This document shows, in pieces, positions 53,437-61,241 of a stretch of 64,000 nt of DNA. Where the stretch lies: contig JAEWHP010000036.1 in the NCBI GenBank assembly GCA_023387735.1, positions 98,776 to 162,775 on the forward strand, written 5' to 3'. Source of the stretch: Pseudomonadota bacterium. GTDB lineage: Bacteria; Pseudomonadota; Alphaproteobacteria; Rhizobiales; Xanthobacteraceae. The position numbers were made by a program, and so were the translations under genes. The notes beneath the pieces are model-generated. The model saw only the letters and a program-made list of their open reading frames with translations, searched no databases and was not told the DNA's origin. Within the stretch, counting starts at the first letter, position 1; each line of letters opens with the position of its first letter.

Positions 53437-53459
53437 AAGAACGGCGCACTGGCTTCCGA

Positions 53460-54863
53460 TCACGTCTGCAGCGCGCGCATCCGTGGCGCGTCGGCAGCGC
53501 CGTTGGCGGCGGCGAGCACCACGCGGCGGTCGGCGATGGCGTGATGGAATTGTTCGAGCGCGAGGCGGATAACGGAAAGGTCGCTTTCCTCGATGGCGCC
53601 GTCGTCGTAGCAGTCGAGGGCCTCGCGCAACAGGCGGTCGGCTGTGCCCTGCATGGCAGTCAGTTCTTCCGGCGTCTCGACCTGGCGCACTTTTGAGACC
53701 AGATCGAGCAGGTCGTCGCGATGGCTGACGTAGAGTTCGCGCTCGTCCTTGTTCCAGTAGTGCTTGAACCAGGCGCCGACCGAGCCGAGGCCGGAGACGA
53801 TCAGGATCAGGAACCAGATGTAGTCGGTATACTTTTCCAGAAACGTCCGCTCGTTGCCGTCGATATACGCCGCGGCGCCCGCGTGGGCCGGCAACGCGGC
53901 GTCCTTTTCGGTATCGGGCTTTTCGATCTGCGAGGCGCTCGGCATTTCCCGCGCCAGTTGCTGGCGATTCGTGAAGAGCTGCCGGGCGAAGGCCGCGACT
54001 GCCGTCTCCGACAGCGACTTCGGCGCGATGATCAGATGGTTGACGCTCAGCGTATCGACCTTGTCCTCGGGGCGTGGCGGCGACGAGTTGAAAATGCTGC
54101 CGGGGATCTCCTCGGACTCGTAGATCGGGTTCTTCTTGGCGATCGCGTCGGCGACTTCGATCGGCAGGAATTTTGGCTCGCCGCGGGCTGCCGCCGTGGC
54201 GGCGATGGCGTCCACCGTGATCTTGCTCTTGAGCGGGCCGACCGCCATGAAGGCGTCGAGCGATGGATCGCGCGCCATGTCGGTGGTCTGGTTGGTGGCG
54301 AACTGGCTGACCGCGACCTTTTCCGGATCGATGCCGGACTCCTTCAGGACGGTGCGCAGCAGCTTGACGTTGGCTTCCGTCCGTCCGATGACGCCGACGC
54401 GATGCCCGGGCAGGGCGTCCAGCGTCTTCACCCTCGGCGTGGATTGCTTCCTGCCCTTGGTCGGAAGCCCCGGTGCCGACCACAGTACGATGACGTTCTT
54501 GCGCAGGATTGCAACCGACTCGGCATCGGCAGGCAGGTTGAGGTCGCCGCGCGCCACTGCAAGATCGGTCTTGCCGGCGGCAAACAGCGCGATGCTCTGC
54601 TGCGTTCCCTCGGTCGTGATCGGCGCCAGCCGCACCGGGCTGCCCTCGCGCGCAAAGGTCTGCGCCATCAGCTGGACCAGTTTCTGGTCCTCGCTACCGG
54701 CAGGGCCGACGGCAATCCGCAGCGTCGTCGGCCGCAACACGTAATACAGCGTGCCGGCAGCGACGCAGAACGCCAGCATACCCGCGGCGAGGATCAGAAG
54801 CGCGTAGCTCTTTCGCTTCCTTCGCTGGCGGGATGGCGCTGGATTATCGTTGGTGTCTGACAT
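53460..54863 (-). CDS. TAXI-family TRAP-type solute-binding protein, membrane anchored
   Basis: 467 residues. N-terminal transmembrane helix (about 20-42, after RRKRKS), then a TAXI binding domain (LRIAVGPAGSEDQKLVQLMA; TEGTQQSIALFAAGKTDLAV; HRVGVIGRTEANVKLL). A second transmembrane helix lies near 345-365 (YIWFLILIVSGLGSVGAWF), followed by a cytoplasmic helical tail. TAXI receptors usually lack the second helix; no TRAP permease is adjacent. It may be a signalling rather than transport protein. Confidence 0.85.
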   Translation of the reverse strand: MSDTNDNPAPSRQRRKRKSYALLILAAGMLAFCVAAGTLYYVLRPTTLRIAVGPAGSEDQKLVQLMAQTFAREGSPVRLAPITTEGTQQSIALFAAGKTDLAVARGDLNLPADAESVAILRKNVIVLWSAPGLPTKGRKQSTPRVKTLDALPGHRVGVIGRTEANVKLLRTVLKESGIDPEKVAVSQFATNQTTDMARDPSLDAFMAVGPLKSKITVDAIAATAAARGEPKFLPIEVADAIAKKNPIYESEEIPGSIFNSSPPRPEDKVDTLSVNHLIIAPKSLSETAVAAFARQLFTNRQQLAREMPSASQIEKPDTEKDAALPAHAGAAAYIDGNERTFLEKYTDYIWFLILIVSGLGSVGAWFKHYWNKDERELYVSHRDDLLDLVSKVRQVETPEELTAMQGTADRLLREALDCYDDGAIEESDLSVIRLALEQFHHAIADRRVVLAAANGAADAPRMRALQT

Positions 54864-55002
54864 CGTTCTGTCACGTTACCCGGAAAAGCGTGGAGATGGC
54901 TTTAAAAAACAACCTTACAGAACGATGACGTCATACGCCTGAAATATCCATGTCCCAACGTCGAATTCGAGAATCATTGTCGAATCCCGGTTGGACCAAA
55001 AC

Positions 55003-56058
55003 ATGAAGATACTGATCGCGACCGACGCGTGGCATCCGCAGGTTAACGGCGTCGTCCGCACGCTGACCTCGCTCGCCCGCAGCGCTTCGGCGCTGGATGC
55101 CGACGTCAGCTTTCTCACGCCTGACGGTTTCCCGTCGATGGCGCTGCCGACCTATCCGGGGCTGCGCATCGCGTTGCCGAACCGGCGCGAGATCGCGCGG
55201 CGGATCGAGGCGGCTGCGCCGGACGCCATCCATATCGCGACGGAAGGCCCGGTCGGCTGGGCCGTGCGCGCCTATTGCCGTCGTCGCAAGCTTGCGTTTA
55301 CCACGTCCTACACCACGCGCTTCCCGGAATATATTGAGGTGCGCACCCGGTTGCCGGCCAGTGTCGGCTATGCGGTGCTGCGGCACTTTCACGCCGCCTC
55401 GTCGATGGTCATGGTCGCAACGGACTCGCTGCGCCAGGAACTTTCCGCGCGGGGATTTCGCAAGCTCGGCTTCTGGACGCGCGGCGTCGACACCGAACTG
55501 TTCAACCCGCACAATCCCGTGGCGCTGGACCTGCCGCGACCGATCTTCATGACCATGGGCCGCGTCGCAGTGGAGAAGAATCTCGAAGCGTTCCTCTCGC
55601 TCGATCTGCCGGGAACGAAGGTGGTCGTCGGCGACGGTCCGCAGAAGGCGGAGCTTGCGCGGAAATATCCGAGCGCGGTTTTCCTTGGCGAGAAGAAGGG
55701 CGCGGACCTGACCGCGCATCTCGCCGCCGCTGACGTCTTCGTGTTTCCGAGCCTCACCGATACGTTCGGCGTAGTGCAGCTCGAAGCGCTGGCCTGCGGC
55801 ACGCCGGTCGCAGCGTTCCCGGTCACCGGGCCGAAGGACGTCATCGCCGATCATCCGATCGGCGCGCTCGACAATGATCTGCGCAGCGCCTGCCTGCGCG
55901 CGCTGACGATGTCGCGCGAGGCCTGCCGGAGTTTCGCGCTGGAGCGTTCCTGGGAAAACAGCGCGCGGCAGTTCATCGGCAATGTCACGGCGCTGCAGCC
56001 CAGCCGCTCGCTGCGGCCGGTGCGGCGTGCGCGCGCCACCAGCGCCGTTCAGGGCTGA
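55003..56058 (+). CDS. GT4-family glycosyltransferase
   Basis: 351 residues from ATG 55003. Opening MKILIATDAWHPQVNGVVRTL, then SYTTRFPEYI, the donor-site region MGRVAVEKNLEAFL, GDGPQKAELARKYP and VFPSLTDTFGVVQLEALACGTP with the E-x7-E retaining motif. This resembles mannosyl- or glycolipid-forming enzymes of the MgtA/DgdA/SqdX type. The next gene is a phospholipid methyltransferase homologue, so a membrane-lipid acceptor is inferred. Confidence 0.85.
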   Translation: MKILIATDAWHPQVNGVVRTLTSLARSASALDADVSFLTPDGFPSMALPTYPGLRIALPNRREIARRIEAAAPDAIHIATEGPVGWAVRAYCRRRKLAFTTSYTTRFPEYIEVRTRLPASVGYAVLRHFHAASSMVMVATDSLRQELSARGFRKLGFWTRGVDTELFNPHNPVALDLPRPIFMTMGRVAVEKNLEAFLSLDLPGTKVVVGDGPQKAELARKYPSAVFLGEKKGADLTAHLAAADVFVFPSLTDTFGVVQLEALACGTPVAAFPVTGPKDVIADHPIGALDNDLRSACLRALTMSREACRSFALERSWENSARQFIGNVTALQPSRSLRPVRRARATSAVQG

Positions 56059-56101
56059 ACATCAACCAAGTCATATGAGTAAGACGAGAGGCAGAACGAA
56101 C

Positions 56102-56791
56102 ATGGCAGACATCATCAAGCTCGACGGCAACCGGCCGCTGGATTTCGACCGTGAAATGGTCGAGCAGGCCTACGACCGCTGGGCGCCGGTATACGACCTC
56201 GTGTTCGGCGGTGTGTTCAGCAAGGGCCGCAAGGCGGCGATCCAGGCCACCAACAAGATCGGCGGTCGCGTGCTCGAGGTCGGCGTCGGCACCGGCATTT
56301 CGTTGCCGCAATATGGTTCGCATCTGCGCATCTTCGGCACCGACATTTCGGAGGCGATGCTGCAGAAGGCGAAGAAGCGCGTCGATGAACTCGGGCTGAA
56401 GAACGTCGAGGGCCTCGCGGTCATGGATGCCGAGAAGCTCGAATTCCCCGATGACTCGTTCGACGTCGTGATGGCGCAATATGTCGTCACCGCGGTGCCG
56501 AACCCCGAGAAGGCGCTCGATGAATTCGCCCGTGTGCTGCGGCCGGGCGGCGAGCTCATCATCCTGACCCGGGTCAGCGCCGATGCCGGCATGCGTCGCT
56601 TCATCGAGCAGCGGCTGCAGCCGGTGGTTCGTCCACTCGGCTTCCGCACCGCAGAGTTCGCCTGGTCGCGCTATGCGCAATGGCTGGCGAATGCGCGCGG
56701 GATGGAGCTGGCGGAGCGCCGGCTGGTGCCGCCGCTCGGTCACTTCTCGCTGGTGCGCTTCCGCAAGATCGGGATCGCGAAGGCCGCCTGA
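56102..56791 (+). CDS. PmtA-like phospholipid N-methyltransferase (class I SAM)
   Basis: 229 residues; start at 56102 (MADIIKLDGNRPLDFDREMV) with GAGAGG upstream. SAM site VLEVGVGTGISLPQYG, then VMDAEKLEFPDDSFDVVMAQYVVTA. It has the Rhodobacter/Rhizobium PmtA pattern, which methylates phosphatidylethanolamine towards phosphatidylcholine. The gene lies 43 bp after the glycosyltransferase gene. A general SAM methyltransferase of other specificity is possible. Confidence 0.8.
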   Translation: MADIIKLDGNRPLDFDREMVEQAYDRWAPVYDLVFGGVFSKGRKAAIQATNKIGGRVLEVGVGTGISLPQYGSHLRIFGTDISEAMLQKAKKRVDELGLKNVEGLAVMDAEKLEFPDDSFDVVMAQYVVTAVPNPEKALDEFARVLRPGGELIILTRVSADAGMRRFIEQRLQPVVRPLGFRTAEFAWSRYAQWLANARGMELAERRLVPPLGHFSLVRFRKIGIAKAA

Positions 56792-56931
56792 CAAGGCTGC
56801 GTAGCGCGCGATCGCTGATCGCGCGTCATGCGACACAGCGCCACTGCGGTCTGTCACATGTCAACATCATGATGTCATCCGTCGGACATCGAATCCCTGT
56901 ACATCCGGCTCATCAGAAATTGGGGGAGATA

Positions 56932-57549
56932 ATGATCAAGAACTTCATGCAGGAACTGAAGACGCAGCGCTGGGACGACCATCGCTACTACCACCACAGC
57001 CGCATCAACCAGTCGCTGCACTTCGTCAGCGCGGCGAGCTTCCTGTTCGCCTATGCGATGCTGTTCTTCGATCCGGTCGTGTCGGCGCTGGTCGGCTGGC
57101 TGGTGTCGATGACGACGCGGCAGGCCGGTCACTTCTTCTTCGAGCCGAAGGGATATGACCACGTCAACCAGGCGACCCATGAGCACAAGGAAGAGATCAA
57201 GGTCGGCTACAATCTGCAGCGCAAGGTCGTGCTGATGTCGATCTGGGCACTGTCGCCGGCGGTTCTGTATTTCAGCCCGACGCTGTTCGGTCTGGTCGAT
57301 CCCTGGACCACGAACGCCGATTTCATGCGCCAGGTGGCCAAGATCTGGCTTGCAGTCGGCATCGGTGGCCTTCTATTCCGCACCGTTCACCTGTTCTTCA
57401 TCCGCGACGTCGAGACCGGCCTGGTCTGGATGACGAAGATCCTCACCGACCCCTTCAGCGACCTCAAGCTGTACTACAAGGCGCCGCTGGCGCTGATGAA
57501 GGGCGAACTGATCGATCCCGGCCTCGAGAAGCACGTCAAGCACGCGTGA
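56932..57549 (+). CDS. Mpo1/DUF962-like membrane protein (putative 2-hydroxy-fatty-acid oxygenase)
   Basis: 205 residues; ATG 56932 has GGGGGAGA just upstream. Histidine-rich pattern H21-H22..N26..H30 (HHSRINQSLH), GHFFFE (H67, E71), H77, H83 and H85, among three or four hydrophobic segments. This resembles the His/Glu arrangement of the Mpo1 (YGL010w) non-haem iron dioxygenases that shorten 2-hydroxy fatty acids. The match is by eye. The location next to pmtA-like and psd-like genes supports a lipid role. Confidence 0.5.
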   Translation: MIKNFMQELKTQRWDDHRYYHHSRINQSLHFVSAASFLFAYAMLFFDPVVSALVGWLVSMTTRQAGHFFFEPKGYDHVNQATHEHKEEIKVGYNLQRKVVLMSIWALSPAVLYFSPTLFGLVDPWTTNADFMRQVAKIWLAVGIGGLLFRTVHLFFIRDVETGLVWMTKILTDPFSDLKLYYKAPLALMKGELIDPGLEKHVKHA

Positions 57550-57575
57550 GGCGTGGCGGGTTGATGGAGAAGGGC

Positions 57576-57656
57576 GTCATGGCCGGGCTTGTCCCGGCCA
57601 TCCACGTCTTTCTTTCCGTCGAGGACGTGGATGCCCGGGACAAGCCCGGGCATGAC
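57576..57656. repeat. Palindromic intergenic repeat, family D, complete copy
   Basis: GTCATGGCCGGGCTTGTCCC start and GGACAAGCCCGGGCATGAC end, with GGCCATCCACGTC / GACGTGGATGCC inside. Partial copies occur at 16848 and 39751. Confidence 0.9.
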
Positions 57657-57677
57657 GAGAGAGCACAGCGTGAAGCC

Positions 57678-57757
57678 GTCATTGCGAGCGAAGCGAAGCA
57701 ATCCATCTCTCCGCAAGGGGATAGATGGATTGGTTCGTCGCTGCGCTCCCTTGCGCA
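57678..57757. repeat. Palindromic intergenic repeat, family C, copy 2 (truncated)
   Basis: Begins GTCATTGCGAGCGAAGCGAA like copy 1, with ATCCATCT / AGATGGAT inside, but ends in GCTCCCTTGCGCAA rather than the expected TCGCAATGAC. Confidence 0.82.
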
Positions 57758-57777
57758 AACGTTTGTCGCAGAAAAAT

Positions 57778-57858
57778 GTAGGATGGATAGAGCGAAGCGA
57801 AACCCATCAAGCGTCACGTGCGGATCGATGGGTTTCGCTTCGCTCTACCCATCCTACG
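57778..57858. repeat. Palindromic intergenic repeat, family G, copy 3
   Basis: GTAGGATGGATAGAGCGAAG start and CTTCGCTCTACCCATCCTAC end, with GAAACCCATC / GATGGGTTTC inside. It is the third family stacked within 290 bp. Confidence 0.9.
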
Positions 57859-57888
57859 ATGACGTGGAGAGCTGATGCGTGGATGGGA

Positions 57889-59550
57889 TTAGCCGAACTT
57901 CTTCCTCACCATCTCCTTCAAAATCCGCCGCTTGATGTTCTTGTTCGTCAAAGACGCATCCTGCCACCACCAGCCGTCACGCTTCATCTTTTCGCAGGCC
58001 GCGACGAAGCGGTCGGCGACTTCGCTGAAATCGGCGTCGGTGTAGTTCAGGCTGAAGATCAGGCGTCCGGTTCCGACCCAGCTCAACGCCAGGCCTTCGG
58101 CGCGCAGATAGTATTGAAGCATCCAGTTGTAGCGGGACGGCTCGGTATACTGCACCATCCAGATCGAGGACAAATTGCTCACCCGAACGGGCAGGTCGTT
58201 CGCGGCCAGGCGCTCGTTCAAGACTTTGGCGCGGCCGTTCCAGGTTTCGTCGAGCCCCTGATAGATCGCGTTGAAGTTCGGGCTGGCGAGGCGGCTGAGG
58301 AACTCGTCCATCGCCGTCATCACGTAGGGATGCGAGTTGAAGGTGCCGCGGGCGAAGCAGACGTCGGCGGGCCGGTCGTCGCGGAAGCGGCGCATCAACT
58401 CTTTGCGGCCGCAGACCACGCCGACGGGAAGCCCTCCGGCGAGGCTCTTGCCGTAGGTCACCATGTCGGCGCGAACGCCGAAATATTCCTGCGCGCCTCC
58501 GGCGGCGAGGCGAAAGCCGACGAAGACCTCGTCGAAGATCAGCACGATGCCGCGCGCAGTGCAGACTTCGCGCAGCTTTTTCAGCCATGCGCCATAGGCC
58601 TCGCGGTCGAACGCGCCCTTGCGCGAACTGTCGACAAGCGCGGAATCTCCGGGCGCGTTGGCGTTGGGATGCAGCGCCTGCAGCGGGTTGACCAGCACGC
58701 AGGCGATATCCTTGCGCGTTCGCAGCACGTGCAGCGTCTTGTCCGACATGTCGGCCAGCGTATAGGTCTCGTGCGGCGATACCGGATTGCCGACGCCGGG
58801 CTGCACGTCGCCCCACCAGCCATGGTAGGCGCCGGCGAAGCGCACCAAATGAGATCGTCGGGTGTGGTAGCGCGCCAGCCGCACCGCCTGCATGACGGCT
58901 TCGGTGCCGGACATGTGGAACGAGACTTCGTCGAGCCCGGACATCTCGCACAGCCGCCGCACATTGTCTGTTATGACCGGGTGATAGGGGCCGAGCACCG
59001 GGCCGAGCGCACGGGCGCGCGTCTCGGCGGCGGCGATGCATTCCTTGTAGAAGTCGTTTCCGAAGATGTTGACGCCGTACGAACCGGTGAGGTCGTAGAA
59101 CACGTTGCCGTCGACGTCGGTGACGGTGACGCCTGCGGAAGATTCCATGAAGGCGCCGGTGCCGAGATTTTCCCGAACGAGCCGGCTGTACTGGAACGGC
59201 ACGCGATAGCTTTCCGTGAACTCCAGATCGGAGATGCGCTCGGCCGCCTCCGCGGTCATCGCCCGGCCCCTGGCGTAGCGCTCTTCGTAGAGGCGGGCGA
59301 GGCGGAAGAAGCCGTCCTGGCGCTGCAGCGCGACGTCGTCAGGCGCGCCGTCGGAGCAGAAGAAGTGATCGATATCGAACTCGTAGTGCGGCAGCAGCCG
59401 CGCGACCATCTTGGACATTTTGGAATGTCCGGTCAGCGAGCGGTGCTTGGCGCGCGACAGCGCCAGCCGCGCCTTCAACTTGGGGAGTACTGCCGCGGCG
59501 CCTACGACTGCTGCGGCGGACAGGGAAAGAATCGGAAGGGATGTGTCCAT
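57889..59550 (-). CDS. Membrane-anchored class-III PLP aminotransferase (GSA-aminomutase-like)
   Basis: 553 residues from ATG 59550. N-terminal hydrophobic helix (about 5-22, SLPILSLSAAAVVGAAAVL), unusual for the class. Class-III body: GSYGVNIFGNDFYKECI, HMSGTEAVMQAVRLARY, LIFDEVFVGFRLAAGG and MVTYGKSLAGGLPVGVV with Schiff-base K368. It most resembles glutamate-1-semialdehyde aminomutase-like enzymes; the substrate is unknown. The start codon shares CATG with the divergent psd-like gene. A lipid-linked amino group transfer is inferred from context. Confidence 0.82.
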   Translation of the reverse strand: MDTSLPILSLSAAAVVGAAAVLPKLKARLALSRAKHRSLTGHSKMSKMVARLLPHYEFDIDHFFCSDGAPDDVALQRQDGFFRLARLYEERYARGRAMTAEAAERISDLEFTESYRVPFQYSRLVRENLGTGAFMESSAGVTVTDVDGNVFYDLTGSYGVNIFGNDFYKECIAAAETRARALGPVLGPYHPVITDNVRRLCEMSGLDEVSFHMSGTEAVMQAVRLARYHTRRSHLVRFAGAYHGWWGDVQPGVGNPVSPHETYTLADMSDKTLHVLRTRKDIACVLVNPLQALHPNANAPGDSALVDSSRKGAFDREAYGAWLKKLREVCTARGIVLIFDEVFVGFRLAAGGAQEYFGVRADMVTYGKSLAGGLPVGVVCGRKELMRRFRDDRPADVCFARGTFNSHPYVMTAMDEFLSRLASPNFNAIYQGLDETWNGRAKVLNERLAANDLPVRVSNLSSIWMVQYTEPSRYNWMLQYYLRAEGLALSWVGTGRLIFSLNYTDADFSEVADRFVAACEKMKRDGWWWQDASLTNKNIKRRILKEMVRKKFG

Positions 59551-60448
59551 GCCTGAAGCGCTAGCCAATCCACCTGACAGATTGATGACAGCGAGGGGTC
59601 TGATCGCCCGCTTCACCCAGCAGGAGGACCTCAATTTCCTCCTCACCAACCGGATTCCGCGGGCGGCGCTGACGCGGTTCATGGGCTGGTTCAGCAAGAT
59701 CGAGAACCCGCTGGTGCGCGATTTCTCGATTGGCTGCTGGCGGCTGTTTTCCGATCTCGATCTGTCGGAAGCGAAGAAGACCGAGTTCAAGAGCCTGCAC
59801 GACTGCTTTACGCGCGAGCTCCGTCAGGGCCTGCGGCCGGCCGATCCCGATCCGTCTGTCGTGTGCAGTCCCTCCGACGGCATCATCGGCGCCTTCGGCA
59901 AGATCGCCGACACCGAACTGTTCCAGATCAAGGGCGCGCCATATTCGCTGCTCGACCTGCTCGGCGATCCCGCGCTGGTGGAGCAGCACCGCAACGGCCG
60001 CTTCCTCACGCTCCGCCTGACCTCGAGCATGTATCACCGCTTTCACGCGCCGTATGATGGCAGGATCGAGCGGGTGACGTTCATCCATGGCGATGTCTGG
60101 AACGTCAATCCGATCGCGCTGAAGCGGGTCGAACGCCTGTTCTGCAAGAACGAGCGCGCGGTGCTGCAGACCCGCCTGCCTTCGGGCGAGGCGCTGACGC
60201 TGGTGCCGGTCGCCGCCATTCTGGTCGCCAGCATCCGGCTGCATTTCCTCGACGTCACGCTCAACGCGCAGAGCAGGGGGCCTGTCGTGTTCCCGTGCGA
60301 TGCGAGCGTGCGCAAGGGCGACGAACTCGGCTGGTTCGAGCACGGCTCGACCATCATCGTGCTGGCGCCGGAACATTTCGAGTTCGCCGATCATGTCGCG
60401 GAAGGCGCGCGCGTCCGCGCCGGCGAACCGCTGCTGCGGAAACCGTGA
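59549..60448 (+). CDS. Phosphatidylserine decarboxylase-like protein
   Basis: 299 residues from ATG 59549 with GGAAGGG 8 bases upstream. Pyruvoyl-enzyme residues are in place: D110 in SPSDGIIG, H163 and H166 in YHRFHAPYDG, and the self-cleavage site HGST (S267 in FEHGSTIIVLAP), where the family norm is LGST. It would decarboxylate phosphatidylserine to phosphatidylethanolamine, the substrate of the nearby PmtA-like enzyme. The N-terminal extension (MPEALANPPDRLMTARGL) has no signal. Confidence 0.85.
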   Translation: MPEALANPPDRLMTARGLIARFTQQEDLNFLLTNRIPRAALTRFMGWFSKIENPLVRDFSIGCWRLFSDLDLSEAKKTEFKSLHDCFTRELRQGLRPADPDPSVVCSPSDGIIGAFGKIADTELFQIKGAPYSLLDLLGDPALVEQHRNGRFLTLRLTSSMYHRFHAPYDGRIERVTFIHGDVWNVNPIALKRVERLFCKNERAVLQTRLPSGEALTLVPVAAILVASIRLHFLDVTLNAQSRGPVVFPCDASVRKGDELGWFEHGSTIIVLAPEHFEFADHVAEGARVRAGEPLLRKP

Positions 60449-60514
60449 TCCCGATCTCGATTTCGCGGCGGCTTGTCTTTATATGGTCGCCGGATTCGAA
60501 TTAGGGAAAGCGAG

Positions 60515-61234
60515 ATGGCGCGAGCGCCTGTGCTGGCGGCGGGAGGCATTGTGCTGCGGCAGGCGAAGACGCCGCTGGTCGCCGTGGTGCGCCTGCGCAA
60601 GCGCAATGAATGGGTGCTGCCGAAGGGCAAGCTCGACGATGGCGAGACGCCGCGCGCTGCCGCCGAGCGCGAGGTGATAGAAGAAACCGGGCACGATGTC
60701 TTCGTGCACGAGTTTCTGGGCACGCTGGTCTACGAATCCCGCGGCGGTTCCAAGGTCGTGCACTACTGGCGCATGGAAGCGCGCGGCGATGCGGTTCACG
60801 AACTGATGCGCGATGTGCGAGCGGTGGACTGGCTCCCGCTGGGCGACGCCGTGGATCGGCTGTCGCGCGGCTACGAGCGCGCGTTCCTTGAAAATGTCGG
60901 ACCGATTGCGCTGGCGGCGGCCCGGAAAGCGCGCGCCAAGCCAGCCGCGCCTGCGAAGCGTCGGGCGCCGCGGATTGCCGAGAGCGCGCCTCCTCCTGCC
61001 GACACGCCGACGCTCGCACCGCCGCAACCCGATCAGCCCGCGCCGCAGGTTGCGCAGGATGACGAGGCGAGCGTCGCGATCGATGCGGCCGCCGATGCCT
61101 CAATCATTGAAGCGGAGCCCGCCGTCTCGCCGTCATTCGCGCCGGAGATCGAGCCGTTGACGATCGAGGCGGTCGCAGCGCCGCGCAAAAACCTGCTGCA
61201 GCGGATGCGGGACTGGCTGCGGCGCGCAGCCTGA
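60515..61234 (+). CDS. Nudix hydrolase with long C-terminal tail
   Basis: 239 residues; ATG 60515 with AGGGAAAG upstream. The Nudix box runs from G38 to H60 (GKLDDGETPRAAAE then REVIEETG), with catalytic glutamates intact. The remainder (about 130-239) is a Pro/Ala-rich linker ending in a basic amphipathic segment (LLQRMRDWLRRAA), which is uncommon. It probably hydrolyses nucleoside diphosphate derivatives, possibly held at the membrane by the C-terminal helix. Confidence 0.88.
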   Translation: MARAPVLAAGGIVLRQAKTPLVAVVRLRKRNEWVLPKGKLDDGETPRAAAEREVIEETGHDVFVHEFLGTLVYESRGGSKVVHYWRMEARGDAVHELMRDVRAVDWLPLGDAVDRLSRGYERAFLENVGPIALAAARKARAKPAAPAKRRAPRIAESAPPPADTPTLAPPQPDQPAPQVAQDDEASVAIDAAADASIIEAEPAVSPSFAPEIEPLTIEAVAAPRKNLLQRMRDWLRRAA

Positions 61235-61241
61235 TCCGCGT

